A DNA stretch of 64,000 nucleotides from assembly GCA_050250955.1 (NCBI GenBank), contig JBFWNR010000005.1, positions 1 through 64,000 of the forward strand, in the 5' to 3' direction. The position numbers and the translations under genes were made by a program. Every line of letters begins with the position of its first letter. Position 1 is the stretch's first letter. The DNA is from CAWAYR01 sp050250955. GTDB taxonomy: Bacteria > Acidobacteriota > Vicinamibacteria > Vicinamibacterales > UBA2999. Below are positions 17,484 to 27,621 of the stretch, piece after piece. The notes under the pieces were generated by a model. The model made no database searches, had not been told where the DNA came from, and saw only the letters and a program-made list of their open reading frames with translations.

Positions 17484-17505
17484 CCCTCCGACATCACCGT
17501 CCGTT

Positions 17506-17545
17506 ACGGCCCGGGCATTTCCAGGGGTGCCCGGGCCGTTTTTTT
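17506..17545 (+). terminator. Rho-independent terminator after GNAT gene
   Basis: A 12-bp perfect stem (ACGGCCCGGGCA with TGCCCGGGCCGT, loop of ten) is followed by six T residues. It ends the acetyltransferase transcript. Confidence 0.9.
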
Positions 17546-17679
17546 GCCCGCTATCGCGTGATCGGGTGATCGGGTGATCGGAGAACGCCGCATCTGCCTG
17601 ATCCGTCGATCTATCGATAGATCTGCCGATCAGGAGATGCGAGGATCGCAGGTCAACCGACCACTCGATCGATCACGCG
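17546..17679. repeat. GATC-rich intergenic repeat with long palindrome
   Basis: This gap upstream of queA is made of GATC-containing units. The unit gatcgggt is tandemly repeated in cgtgatcgggtgatcgg and its continuation (17557-17581). A 38-base near-palindrome follows at 17597-17634: CCTGATC...GATCAGG outside a perfect 16-bp palindrome GATCTATCGATAGATC. A cgatcgatcacgcg stretch then leads to the ATG. The inverted form of the first unit recurs at 55627-55650. I see no clear promoter for queA other than what may be inside this repeat. Confidence 0.6.
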
Positions 17680-18765
17680 ATGCCCGTGTCTCCCAGTCTG
17701 AGAACCTCCGACTTCGATTTCGCGCTGCCTGCCGAGCTCATCGCCCAGGCGCCTCCGGCCGAACGCGGCGCGTCGCGTCTCCTGGCCGTCGACCGCGCCA
17801 GCGGCCAGCTCGCCGATAGGCGCTTTGCCGAGCTCCCGGCGCTGCTCGGTGCCGGCGACCTGCTGGTGATGAACGACTCCCGCGTGTTTCCGGCGCGGCT
17901 GCTCGGCCGCCGGTTGCCCGGCGGCGGCGGGGTGGAGTGCCTGCTGGTGCGGCGGCTCGAAGCGGACGGCGACGATCCGCAGCGCGAGACCTGGAGTGCG
18001 CTGGTCCATCCCGGGCAACGGCTGCGGCCGGGCACCGCCCTGGTCTTCGACGGCCCGCACCAGCAGCTGCGCGGCGAGATCGTCGGTCGCCACTTCCACG
18101 GACGCCGCACCGTCCGTCTGCGCACCGACGACGCGACCTCGGTGCGCGATGCCATCCATGCCCTCGGACACGTGCCGCTGCCGCCCTACATCCGGCGGCC
18201 CGACGAGGGCAGCGATCGTGAACGCTACCAGACCGTCTTCGCCCGTCGCGAGGGCTCGGTGGCGGCGCCAACCGCCGGTCTGCACTTCACGCCCGAGATC
18301 GTCTCCGCCCTGACCGCCGCCGGCATCCAGACCGCGACCATCACGCTGCACGTCGGCTACGGCACGTTCCAGCCGGTGCGGACCGAGTTCATCGCCGACC
18401 ACCGGATGGACGCCGAGGACTACGAGGTCGATCAGGCCGCGGCGGCCGCGCTCACCGCGGCGCGCGCCGCCGGCCGGCGCATCGTCGCGGTTGGCACCAC
18501 CACGACCCGGACGCTCGAGTCGCTCGCCACCGCGCCCGACGGATCGATCCGCGCCGGCCGCGGCTCGACCGATCTGTTCATCGCCCCGGGCCATCGGTTC
18601 CGCGTGGTCGGCGGGCTGGTCACGAACTTCCACGTGCCGCGCTCGTCGCTGCTGATGCTGGTGTCGGCGTTCGCCGGCGTGGCGCTGACCCGCCGGGCCT
18701 ACGCGCATGCCGTCGCCGAGCGCTATCGCTTCTACAGCTACGGCGACGCCATGCTGATTCTCTGA
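17680..18765 (+). CDS. queA: S-adenosylmethionine:tRNA ribosyltransferase-isomerase
   Basis: A 361-residue QueA that transfers the ribosyl part of SAM to preQ1-tRNA to form epoxyqueuosine. Motifs are FDFALPAELIAQAPPAERGASRL, LVMNDSRVFPARLLG, YQTVFARREGSVAAPTAGLHFTPE (very conserved), LHVGYGTFQPVR, and FHVPRSSLLMLVSAFAG. The enzyme is complete. queE and queC are elsewhere in the window (35.9 and 38.1 kb), so the queuosine pathway is split. Confidence 0.96.
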   Translation: MPVSPSLRTSDFDFALPAELIAQAPPAERGASRLLAVDRASGQLADRRFAELPALLGAGDLLVMNDSRVFPARLLGRRLPGGGGVECLLVRRLEADGDDPQRETWSALVHPGQRLRPGTALVFDGPHQQLRGEIVGRHFHGRRTVRLRTDDATSVRDAIHALGHVPLPPYIRRPDEGSDRERYQTVFARREGSVAAPTAGLHFTPEIVSALTAAGIQTATITLHVGYGTFQPVRTEFIADHRMDAEDYEVDQAAAAALTAARAAGRRIVAVGTTTTRTLESLATAPDGSIRAGRGSTDLFIAPGHRFRVVGGLVTNFHVPRSSLLMLVSAFAGVALTRRAYAHAVAERYRFYSYGDAMLIL

Positions 18766-18791
18766 CCAGCGGCTGGGGGCTAGCGGCTAGA
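18766..18791. repeat. SGCCGCTAG-family intergenic repeat
   Basis: A short stretch of degenerate agcggctgggggctagcggctag right after the queA stop. It is one of nine such stretches in intergenic gaps of this window, in either orientation. Confidence 0.55.
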
Positions 18792-18867
18792 CCCATATGA
18801 TGTTCCGCTGCCCGCATCCACCAGCCGCCCACCTGGAGCATCGCTCGCCAGCGTGACGCCGTCACGC

Positions 18868-18926
18868 CCTGGCCGCTCGCCGCTCGCCGCTCGCCGCTCG
18901 CCGCTCGCCGCCGGCCGCCAGCCGCT
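18868..18926. repeat. tandem ccgctcg heptad array, SGCCGCT family
   Basis: About five perfect tandem copies of the 7-mer ccgctcg are followed by degenerate ggccgccagccgct units that run directly into the TATTCT -10 hexamer of the next gene. It belongs to the same dispersed repeat family as the stretch at 18766. Confidence 0.65.
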
Positions 18927-18931
18927 ATTCT
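18926..18931 (+). promoter_or_regulatory. -10 hexamer TATTCT for deoxyhypusine-synthase-like gene
   Basis: TATTCT ends seven bases before the ATG at 18939, which predicts a leaderless message. The repeat array occupies the -35 region. Confidence 0.5.
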
Positions 18932-18938
18932 TGTGCCC

Positions 18939-19904
18939 ATGAAACTCGAGTACGACGAATTCGACCTGTCGGGCGTCGCCCGCTATCCCCTGGCCTCGCG
19001 GCCGAGCAAAGTCCGACGCCAGGACTTCGCCCGTGCCCACGCGCCCGGCGGCAGCGTGGTCGAGTTCCTCGCCGGCCTGCCGAAACTGCTGGCCGCGGCC
19101 GACTTCGCAGCAGTGGTCGACGCGATGGCGGCGGCGCACGCCGCCGGCGCGCCGATCGTGTGGGGGCTCGGCGCCCACGTGATCAAGGCCGGCCTGGCGC
19201 CGGTCGTCATCGATCTCATGGAGCGCGGCCTGGTGTCGGCGCTGGCCGTGAACGGCGCCGGGATCATCCACGACGTCGAGATCGCGCTCGCCGGTGCGAC
19301 CTCCGAAGACGTCGACGCGGCGCTCGGGCCCGGCCGCTTCGGCATGGCCGACGAGACGGCGACCGCCGTCAACGGCGCGGTCGCCGCCGGGGTCGCCCGC
19401 GGCCAGGGCCTGGCCCAGGCGGTGGCGGCGTGGCTGGCGGCGTCGGCGCCGCCACACCGGGACGTCAGCGTGCTCTGCGCCTCGGCGCGGCTGGGCGTCC
19501 CGGTGAGCGCCCACGTCGCGCTCGGGACCGACATCGTGCACATGCACCCCGAGGCGTCCGGCGCGGCCATCGGCGAGGCGAGCCTGCGCGACTTCCGTTA
19601 TCTGGCCACGTGGGTCAGCCGCCTGCGCGGCGGCGTTTACGTCAACTGCGGATCGGCCGTGGTCCTGCCGGAGGTGTTCCTCAAGGCCGTCGCGGTGGCC
19701 CGCAACCAGGGCCATGACCTCACCGGCCTGACCACGGTGGATCTCGACTTCCGGCAGCAGTACCGGCCCTACGTCAACGTTCTGCGCCGTCCCACTGCCG
19801 GTCTCGGCCGGGGGGTGCACCTCACCGGCCATCACGAGATCATGATTCCGCTGCTTGCCGCCGCACTGGTCGAACGGACCGCGGACCGGACCGGGGCGTC
19901 CTGA
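18939..19904 (+). CDS. deoxyhypusine synthase-like protein
   Basis: A 321-residue protein resembling the bacterial deoxyhypusine-synthase-like group, a Rossmann-type fold. The suggestive stretch is WGLGAHVIKAGLAPVVIDLM...VNGAGIIHDVEIALAGATSEDV, compared with the N-G-(A/S)..HD.E.a..GkT.EDV pattern of that group. The lysine-bearing GKI loop that carries the intermediate in true deoxyhypusine synthases is not visible, and bacteria normally lack its eIF5A substrate, so the reaction is unknown. It stands alone between queA and tRNA-Met. Confidence 0.5.
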   Translation: MKLEYDEFDLSGVARYPLASRPSKVRRQDFARAHAPGGSVVEFLAGLPKLLAAADFAAVVDAMAAAHAAGAPIVWGLGAHVIKAGLAPVVIDLMERGLVSALAVNGAGIIHDVEIALAGATSEDVDAALGPGRFGMADETATAVNGAVAAGVARGQGLAQAVAAWLAASAPPHRDVSVLCASARLGVPVSAHVALGTDIVHMHPEASGAAIGEASLRDFRYLATWVSRLRGGVYVNCGSAVVLPEVFLKAVAVARNQGHDLTGLTTVDLDFRQQYRPYVNVLRRPTAGLGRGVHLTGHHEIMIPLLAAALVERTADRTGAS

Positions 19905-19935
19905 CCGGCGTCGCCCGCGAGGCGGCTCTGCTGGT

Positions 19936-19944
19936 GATAGAGTG
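19936..19944 (+). promoter_or_regulatory. extended -10 TGaTAGAGT for tRNA-Met
   Basis: TGATAGAGT ends ten bases before the first tRNA nucleotide, a good position for a tRNA promoter. Confidence 0.45.
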
Positions 19945-19954
19945 AGAGGTTCGT

Positions 19955-20031
19955 GCCGGAGTAGCTCAGCCGGTTAGAGCATGCGTCTCATAAGCGCAGG
20001 GTCGGCGGTTCGAGTCCGCCCTCCGGCACCA
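19955..20031 (+). tRNA. tRNA-Met (anticodon CAT)
   Basis: A complete 77-nt tRNA with encoded CCA. The acceptor stem TGCCGGA/TCCGGCA, D-arm with AGCTCAGCCGGTTAGAGC, anticodon stem TGCGT/GCGCA around loop CTCATAA, and T-arm GGCGG-TTCGAGT-CCGCC all pair. A U1-A72 pair and the absence of the three G-C pairs typical of initiators point to elongator Met. A tRNA-Ile with modified CAU cannot be strictly excluded. Confidence 0.93.
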
Positions 20032-20135
20032 GCCTTCGCTCACGCTTCGCAGCCTCCCGTCGAAGCGTGAGCTTCGGCTCGGCAACCCAGGCGAAGGCTG
20101 CCGCGCCGTAGCGCGACGCGCGAAGGCGGGCCATC
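20031..20135. repeat. hairpin repeat after tRNA, gcgaaggcggg family
   Basis: A perfect 12-bp stem gctcacgcttcg/cgaagcgtgagc (20038-20049 with 20061-20072) is nested in agccttcg/cgaaggct (20031-20038 with 20092-20099). It is followed by cgcgcgaaggcgggcc, which shares the core found in the rRNA spacer. The structure may also stop transcription of the tRNA, though no T-run follows. Confidence 0.6.
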
Positions 20136-20153
20136 ATCCACTGTGGTTCCGCC

Positions 20154-21568
20154 ATGACGAACCTCGCCGCCCGCGTTCGTCGCTTCGTGGCCCGCCATCG
20201 CCTCTGGACGCCTGGCGCTCGGGTGGTGGTCGCCGTGTCCGGCGGCGGCGACTCGGTGGCGCTCGTGCACCTGCTGGCCGAGCTGGCGTCCCGCGGCGAG
20301 CTGATCCTGGCCGGGCTCGCCCACCTCAACCACCAGCTGCGGCCCACGGCCGACCGAGACGAGGCGCTGTGCCGGGCCCTGGCGGTGCGACACGGCGTGC
20401 CGATCGACGTCGCGCGGCGCGACGTGGCCGGCGCGGCTCGCGCCCTCCGACGCTCCGCGGAAGCGGTGGGTCGCGACCTGCGCTACGCGTTATTCGAGGA
20501 GGTGCGGCTCCGCCGCGCGGCCGACGTCGTCGCGGTCGCCCATTCGCGCGACGATCAGGCCGAGACGGTGCTGCTGCGGCTGCTGCGGGGCACCGGCCCA
20601 CGCGGGCTCCGCGGCATGCGGCCGCGGCGCGACGGCGTCGTGCGGCCGCTGCTCGCCTGCAGCCGGGGCGAATTGCGGCGCTACCTGGCGGCCCGGGGGG
20701 CCGAGTGGGCCGAAGACGAAACCAACGCTGACTGCACCGTGCCCCGCAACCGGGTGCGCCACCAACTCCTGCCACTGCTCGTGCGCGACTACCAGCCGGC
20801 GACCCCGCGACTCCTGGCGCGGCTGGCCGACCTCGCCGCCGCGGACGATGCTGTCCTCGAGGCGATGGCCGACGCCGCCGGCGCTGGGGTCTCGTCCCCC
20901 CTGGAGGGCGGCTGGCGGCTCGACACGGCCGGCCTGCAGGCGTTGCCGCCGGCGATCGCCCACCGGGTCGTCCGTCGCCTGCTCGAGCGGGCCGGCGCCC
21001 AGCGGGCCGTCCGGCTCGCCGACGTCGACCGGGTACTGGCGGCGTGCCGCTCGGCACGGGCGCGGCCGGTCGTGGTAGCGGGGGTGTCCGTGGAACGTTT
21101 TTCCGCCGATGCTGTCTTATTCAACAGGGGACGTGCCGCCGCACTGCCGCGGCTGCCGCCCCGAACCCTCGAGGTGCCCGGTCAGGTGGAGGTCCCGGAA
21201 TGCGGCGCCGGTTGGCGCCTGCGGGCCGATGGGCCGATACAACGGGAGGAAGCGCCCGCACCGTCCCGGCACCGTCTCCTCCTCGCCGCCGGTTCGGAAC
21301 GGGGGCCGCTGACGGTGCGCGGCCGGGAAGCCGGGGACCGGTTTCGGCCGGCTGGATTGGGTGGCAGCAAGTCCCTGCAGAACCTGTTCGTGGACCGCAA
21401 GGTGCCGCGGGCGCTGCGGGACCGGGTGCCGGTCGTGATCGACGCGACCGGGCGGATTTTGTGGGTGGTCGGGATCGCCGTGGCCGAGGGCGCCGCGGCC
21501 CCGGCCGGTGCAGCCGACGTGATAGTCTTGAATTTTGAACGGCCGGGTCGTCCCGGCCCGGAGGCGAC

Positions 21569-21572
<4 letters not shown>
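20154..21572 (+). CDS. tilS: tRNA(Ile)-lysidine synthase
   Basis: A 472-residue TilS that converts C34 of tRNA-Ile(CAU) to lysidine using ATP and lysine. The PP-loop reads VAVSGGGDSVALVHLL (about residues 26-41), followed by LNHQLRP.ADRDE, VAVAHSRDDQAETVLLRLLRGTG and DETNADCTVPRNRVRHQLLPLL, all characteristic. The C-terminal TilS substrate-binding domain includes GREAGDRFRPAGLGGSKSLQNLFVDRKVPRALRDRVPVV. The stop overlaps the ftsH GTG by four bases. Confidence 0.96.
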
Positions 21573-23476
<1,904 letters not shown>

Positions 23477-23504
23477 ACCGCCGGCTGCGCCGGGGCGACC
23501 CCGC

Positions 23505-24389
23505 GTGATCGCGCCGCGGGCCCGTTTCACCCTGTCACTGCCCGGCGGGCGTCCACCGCTGGTGCTTGGCGACCGGACGCTGATCATGGGCGTGCTCAAC
23601 GTCACGCCCGACTCGTTTTCCGACGGCGGGCAGGCGCTCGACCCCGACGCGGCGCTCGACCAGGCGCTGGCCATGGAGGCGGCTGGTGCCGACCTGGTCG
23701 ACATCGGCGCCGAGTCGACCCGCCCTGGCGCTGCGGCCTTGAGCGCCCGCGATGAGCGGGCCCGACTGCTGCCGGTGCTGCGGCGGCTGCACCGGCTGCG
23801 CATCCCGCTGTCGCTGGACACGACCAAGGCCGAGGTCGCCCGCTTCGGTCTCGACGAGGGCGTCAGCCTCGTCAACGACATCAGCGGCCTGCAGTACGAC
23901 CGCGGCGTCGCCGCCATCGCCGCGGTCCGCGGTGCCCCGCTGATCCTGATGCACATGCGCGGCCGTCCCGACGACATGTACGCCCACGCGCGCTACGTCG
24001 ACGTCGCCGACGAGGTCGGGCGCGATCTGACCCGGGCGCTCGAACGTGCGGTCAGCGGCGGCGTGCCGTGGGACCAGCTGGTACTCGATCCCGGCCTGGG
24101 CTTCGCCAAGCGCGCCGAACACAGCGCCGCCGCCCTCGCCGGTCTGTCGGGCCTCGCCGCGCTGGGCCGCCCGCTGCTGGTCGGGCCGTCCCGCAAGTCG
24201 TTCCTCGCCGCCGCGGCCGGTGATGCCCCGGCCGCCGCGCGCGACTGGCCGACCGCCGCGGCCGTCACTGCCGCGGTCCTCGCCGGCGCGCACGTCGTCC
24301 GCGTACACGCCGTGCCCGAGATGGTGCAGGTGGCGCGCGCCGCGGATATGATCCGGGGCCAGCGCCCCGCGACTGGCGCTGGCCGCTAG
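23505..24389 (+). CDS. folP: dihydropteroate synthase
   Basis: A 294-residue DHPS that joins p-aminobenzoate to the pterin diphosphate in folate synthesis (the sulfonamide target). TIM-barrel motifs are LIMGVLNVTPDSFSDGG, DIGAESTRPGA, LSLDTTKAEV, LVNDISGL, LMHMRGRP, VLDPGLGFAK, VGPSRKSFL and the C-terminal RVHAV. It starts with GTG 23505, 28 bases after ftsH, and belongs to the tilS-ftsH-folP-cdaA run. Confidence 0.97.
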   Translation: MIAPRARFTLSLPGGRPPLVLGDRTLIMGVLNVTPDSFSDGGQALDPDAALDQALAMEAAGADLVDIGAESTRPGAAALSARDERARLLPVLRRLHRLRIPLSLDTTKAEVARFGLDEGVSLVNDISGLQYDRGVAAIAAVRGAPLILMHMRGRPDDMYAHARYVDVADEVGRDLTRALERAVSGGVPWDQLVLDPGLGFAKRAEHSAAALAGLSGLAALGRPLLVGPSRKSFLAAAAGDAPAAARDWPTAAAVTAAVLAGAHVVRVHAVPEMVQVARAADMIRGQRPATGAGR

Positions 24390-24436
24390 AGCCTCTCCCT
24401 AGCCGCTAGCCCCCAGGCCGCTAGCCGCTGGTCCTC
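24385..24436. repeat. SGCCGCTAG-family intergenic repeat
   Basis: Degenerate ccgctagagcc-ccctagccgctagccccc-ggccgctagccgctgg units fill the whole folP-cdaA gap. Confidence 0.6.
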
Positions 24437-24437
24437 T

Positions 24438-25253
24438 ATGTCCTGGCTCGACTCGCTTCTGGCGCGGCCGCCGGTCACCGGCTGGGATCTGCTCGACATC
24501 GCCGTGGTGGCGGCGATCGTCTACGAGCTGCTGAAGCTGATCCGCGGCACGCGCGCCGCGCAGATGGCGGTCGCGATCGGCGCCATCGTCGCGCTCTTCT
24601 ACGCCTCCCAGGCCCTCGGTCTGACGACCATCAACTGGCTGATCCGCAACGTCGTCGGCTATGTGGTGTTCGCCGCCATCGTGCTGCTCCAGACCGACAT
24701 CCGTCGCGCCCTGGTGCACTTCGGCCGCGGCCCCTTCTTCCGCTATCTGCGCCGGGTCGAACCCGACGAGGACGTCGTCGAAGAGCTGGTGGTGGCGCTC
24801 GAGACGCTGGCCGCCAAGCAGATCGGCGCCCTGGTCGTCGTCGAGCGCCACATCGGCCTGCGCAACTACATCGAGAGCGGCATCCCCATCGACGCCCGCC
24901 TGACCTACGACCTGCTGGTGAGCCTGTTCCAGCCGACCTCGCCGCTGCACGACGGCGCGGTCATCGTCCAGGGCGATCGCATCGCCGCCGCGGCCTGTTT
25001 CCTGCCGCTCAGCGCCAATCCGCGGCTGGCCAGAGAACTGGGGTCGCGTCACCGGGCCGCGCTGGGCGTGACCGAGGAGAACGACGCCGTGGCGCTGGTG
25101 GTGTCCGAGGAGACCGGCAGCATCTCGGTGGTGCTCGACGGCCGCATCGAGCGCGGTTTCGGCGCCGACACCCTGCGCCACCGCCTCCGGGCGTTGATCA
25201 AGCGCAACCAGCCCGGCGCCGAGCGCCGGCTGGCGGCAGCGACGATGGACTGA
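24438..25253 (+). CDS. cdaA: diadenylate cyclase CdaA
   Basis: A 271-residue membrane diadenylate cyclase making c-di-AMP from two ATP. Three N-terminal transmembrane helices (about 13-95) are followed by the DAC domain with LHDGAVIVQGDRIAAAACFLPLS (the DGA motif) and LGSRHRAALGVTEENDAVALVVSEETG (the RHR motif). Both catalytic motifs are intact. It is followed by its usual partner cdaR and by glmM, the conserved triplet in which CdaR and GlmM modulate the cyclase. Confidence 0.97.
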   Translation: MSWLDSLLARPPVTGWDLLDIAVVAAIVYELLKLIRGTRAAQMAVAIGAIVALFYASQALGLTTINWLIRNVVGYVVFAAIVLLQTDIRRALVHFGRGPFFRYLRRVEPDEDVVEELVVALETLAAKQIGALVVVERHIGLRNYIESGIPIDARLTYDLLVSLFQPTSPLHDGAVIVQGDRIAAAACFLPLSANPRLARELGSRHRAALGVTEENDAVALVVSEETGSISVVLDGRIERGFGADTLRHRLRALIKRNQPGAERRLAAATMD

Positions 25254-25256
25254 CCG

Positions 25257-26171
25257 ATGGCGCTCTTCCCCATCCGCCACGTCGGCCTCAAGCTGCTGTC
25301 GATCGCCGTCGCGGTGCTGCTCTGGCTGGTCGTCGCCGCCGATCCGATCGTCGAGCGCAGCCTGCGGGTCGGCCTCGAGCTCCAGCGCACCCCCGACGAC
25401 CTCGAGCTGGTCGGGCCGGTGCCCGATGCGGTCGCGGTGCGCCTGCGCGGACCGGCCAGCCGGCTGTCGGCGCTGGCGGCCGGCGACCTGTCGGTCGTCG
25501 TCGACCTCGACGGCGCCCGGCCCGGCCGGCGGCTCTTCACGCTGACCGCCGGCCTCGTCACCACGCCGTTCGGCGTCGAAGTGCTGCAGATCTCCCCCGG
25601 GACGTTGACGCTGGTCTTCGAGGGCCGCGCCGTGCGCGTGCTGCCGGTCCGGCCGCGCATCGAGGGCACCCCGTCGGCCGGGCACAGCGTGACCAACGTC
25701 TCGGTCACGCCCTCGCAGGTGAGGATCGAAGGCCCGGAGAGCGCGGTCCGCGACCTCGTCGAGGTGTCGACCGAGCCGATCTCGGTCGAACGGGCGACCA
25801 CCCTGGTCCGCGAGGCGGTGGCGCTCGAACTGCCCGAGTCCGGGGTGCGCATGTCCGGCGGCACCGGCACGGCGGTGGTGACCGTGACCGTTGCGGCCGA
25901 TACGACCGAAAGAGTCATCGCCGCGGTGCCGATCGCCGTCCGCGGCGGGCCAGGTGGGACGGCGGCGGTTCCGCCGATGGCGGCGGTCACCGTCCAGGGG
26001 GCGTCCGACGTCGTCGCGGCGCTCACGCCCGCCGACATCCTGCTGTTCGTCGACATCCTCGACGCCGGCGGGGCCGGTGAGGTGGCTGTCCGCGCCGAGT
26101 CGTCGCCGCGGTTCGTGGTCCGCACGATCGAGCCGGCGGCGGTACGGATCGACCGCCGGTTGAGACGATGA
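25257..26171 (+). CDS. cdaR: YbbR-domain protein, CdaR-like regulator
   Basis: A 304-residue single-pass membrane protein with an N-terminal helix (LKLLSIAVAVLLWLVVAAD) and about three extracytoplasmic YbbR repeats, seen in the recurring pattern V.v.l.G....l..L....l.v.vDL and P..VrieGPes.v. In Firmicutes CdaR binds CdaA and tunes c-di-AMP synthesis; the same role here is inferred from the cdaA-cdaR-glmM order. It starts four bases after the cdaA stop. Confidence 0.9.
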   Translation: MALFPIRHVGLKLLSIAVAVLLWLVVAADPIVERSLRVGLELQRTPDDLELVGPVPDAVAVRLRGPASRLSALAAGDLSVVVDLDGARPGRRLFTLTAGLVTTPFGVEVLQISPGTLTLVFEGRAVRVLPVRPRIEGTPSAGHSVTNVSVTPSQVRIEGPESAVRDLVEVSTEPISVERATTLVREAVALELPESGVRMSGGTGTAVVTVTVAADTTERVIAAVPIAVRGGPGGTAAVPPMAAVTVQGASDVVAALTPADILLFVDILDAGGAGEVAVRAESSPRFVVRTIEPAAVRIDRRLRR

Positions 26172-26178
26172 GGGAGTC

Positions 26179-27510
26179 GTGAAGCTGTTCGGGACCGATG
26201 GCATCCGTGGCGAGGCCGGCGTCGCGCCGCTCGACCCGGAGACGATTGCCCGGGTCGGCGCCGCGCTGGTCCGGACGCACGGTGGCCGCGGGCTGCGGGT
26301 CCTGGTCGGCCGCGACACCCGCGAGTCGGGGCCGTGGATCGAGGACGCGCTGACCCGTGGCTGCGCCAGTGCCGGCGCCGAGGTCGGCAGCCTCGGCGTC
26401 GTCCCGACGCCGGCCGTCGCCTACCTGACCCGCGCCGACGGGTTCGACCTCGGCGTGGTCATCTCGGCGTCCCACAACCCCTACCGCGACAACGGCATCA
26501 AGGTGTTCTCCGGCGCCGGGGAGAAGTTCACGGAGGCCGCCGAGCGCGCCGTCGAAGCGGCGGTCGCCGACCCCACCTGGGAGGTCGGTGCCGGGTCGGG
26601 CCGGCATGCCCGGCCGCGTCGCGACCTGATCCCGCACTACGTCGACCACCTGCGCCGCGTGCTCGCCGACGCCGGGCCGCTGCGCGGCACCCGGCTGGTC
26701 GTCGATTGTGCCAACGGGGCGACCAGCGAACTGGCGCCGTCGCTGCTGGCCGGACTGGGGTTCGTCGTCGAGCCGATCGGGGTCGACCCCGACGGCCGCA
26801 ACATCAATCGCAACTGCGGGTCGACGGCCCTCGGCCTGCTGCAGGGCCGGGTCCGCGAGGTCGGGGCCGCGCTGGGCGTCGCCTTCGACGGCGACGGCGA
26901 TCGCGCCCTGTTCGTCGATCACGAGGGCCGGCGGGTCGATGGCGACGCCGTGATGCTCGTCTGCGCCGACCAGCTGCGCCGCGAGGGCCGGCTCGCCGGC
27001 GACGCGCTGGTGGCGACCGTCATGAGCAACATCGGTCTCGACCTGGCGCTCAAGGCCCGCGGCGTGTCGCTGGTGCGCTGCCCGGTGGGCGACAAGCACG
27101 TGATGGAGGAGATGCTGCGCCGCGGGCTGTCGCTCGGCGGCGAACAGTCGGGCCACGTCATCTTCGCCGACCACCTCTACACCGGGGACGGCATCGCGAC
27201 GGCGCTGCACGTGCTGCGGACCATGGCCGCCACCGGCGAGTCGCTGGCGTCGCTGGCGTCGTCGCTGGTGACCTACCCGCAGGTCCTCCTGAACGTGCGG
27301 GTGCGCGAGCGCGTCGGAATCGAGACCATCCCGGCGATCGCCGACGCGATACACGACGTCGAGCGCCGCCTCGACGGACAAGGCCGCCTGCTGGTGCGCT
27401 ACTCGGGCACCGAGCCGCTGCTCCGCATCATGCTCGAGGGCCGCGATCAGGCCGAGATCCAGGCCTGGGCCGAGGAGATCGCCGCCGTCGTCCGCACCCA
27501 CCTGGGATAG
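26179..27510 (+). CDS. glmM: phosphoglucosamine mutase
   Basis: A 443-residue alpha-D-phosphohexomutase that converts glucosamine-6-phosphate to glucosamine-1-phosphate for UDP-GlcNAc. The N-terminus FGTDGIRG, the catalytic phosphoserine loop ISASHNPYRDNGIKVFSG, the metal loop AFDGDGDR, the sugar loop GGEQSGHVIF, and the phosphate loop RYSGTEPLLRIMLEG are intact. The GTG start at 26179 follows cdaR by seven bases. Confidence 0.97.
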   Translation: MKLFGTDGIRGEAGVAPLDPETIARVGAALVRTHGGRGLRVLVGRDTRESGPWIEDALTRGCASAGAEVGSLGVVPTPAVAYLTRADGFDLGVVISASHNPYRDNGIKVFSGAGEKFTEAAERAVEAAVADPTWEVGAGSGRHARPRRDLIPHYVDHLRRVLADAGPLRGTRLVVDCANGATSELAPSLLAGLGFVVEPIGVDPDGRNINRNCGSTALGLLQGRVREVGAALGVAFDGDGDRALFVDHEGRRVDGDAVMLVCADQLRREGRLAGDALVATVMSNIGLDLALKARGVSLVRCPVGDKHVMEEMLRRGLSLGGEQSGHVIFADHLYTGDGIATALHVLRTMAATGESLASLASSLVTYPQVLLNVRVRERVGIETIPAIADAIHDVERRLDGQGRLLVRYSGTEPLLRIMLEGRDQAEIQAWAEEIAAVVRTHLG

Positions 27511-27543
27511 GGGTTACGACGAGCCGGCTGTCGGCGCGAGTGG

Positions 27544-27549
27544 TAGGCT
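27544..27549 (+). promoter_or_regulatory. possible -10 TAGGCT for pdxJ-BMC unit
   Basis: tggTAGGCT lies 72 bases before the pdxJ ATG, immediately after glmM and before the repeat. If real, the repeat would be transcribed as part of the leader. The evidence is weak. Confidence 0.25.
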
Positions 27550-27560
27550 AAGACGCCGGC

Positions 27561-27621
27561 GCCAGGCTGGCCGCTGGCCGTGCCTCCTCCGCCGCCAGCC
27601 GCCAGCCGCAGGCCGCTCGTC
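27561..27621. repeat. SGCCGCTAG-family intergenic repeat
   Basis: Degenerate ggccgctggccg and ccgccagccgccagccgcaggccgct units fill the gap up to the pdxJ ATG. Confidence 0.6.

Noticed and set aside
18868..18926. Tandem heptads as a CRISPR array
   Set aside because: The units are 7 bases with no spacers, and there are no cas genes.
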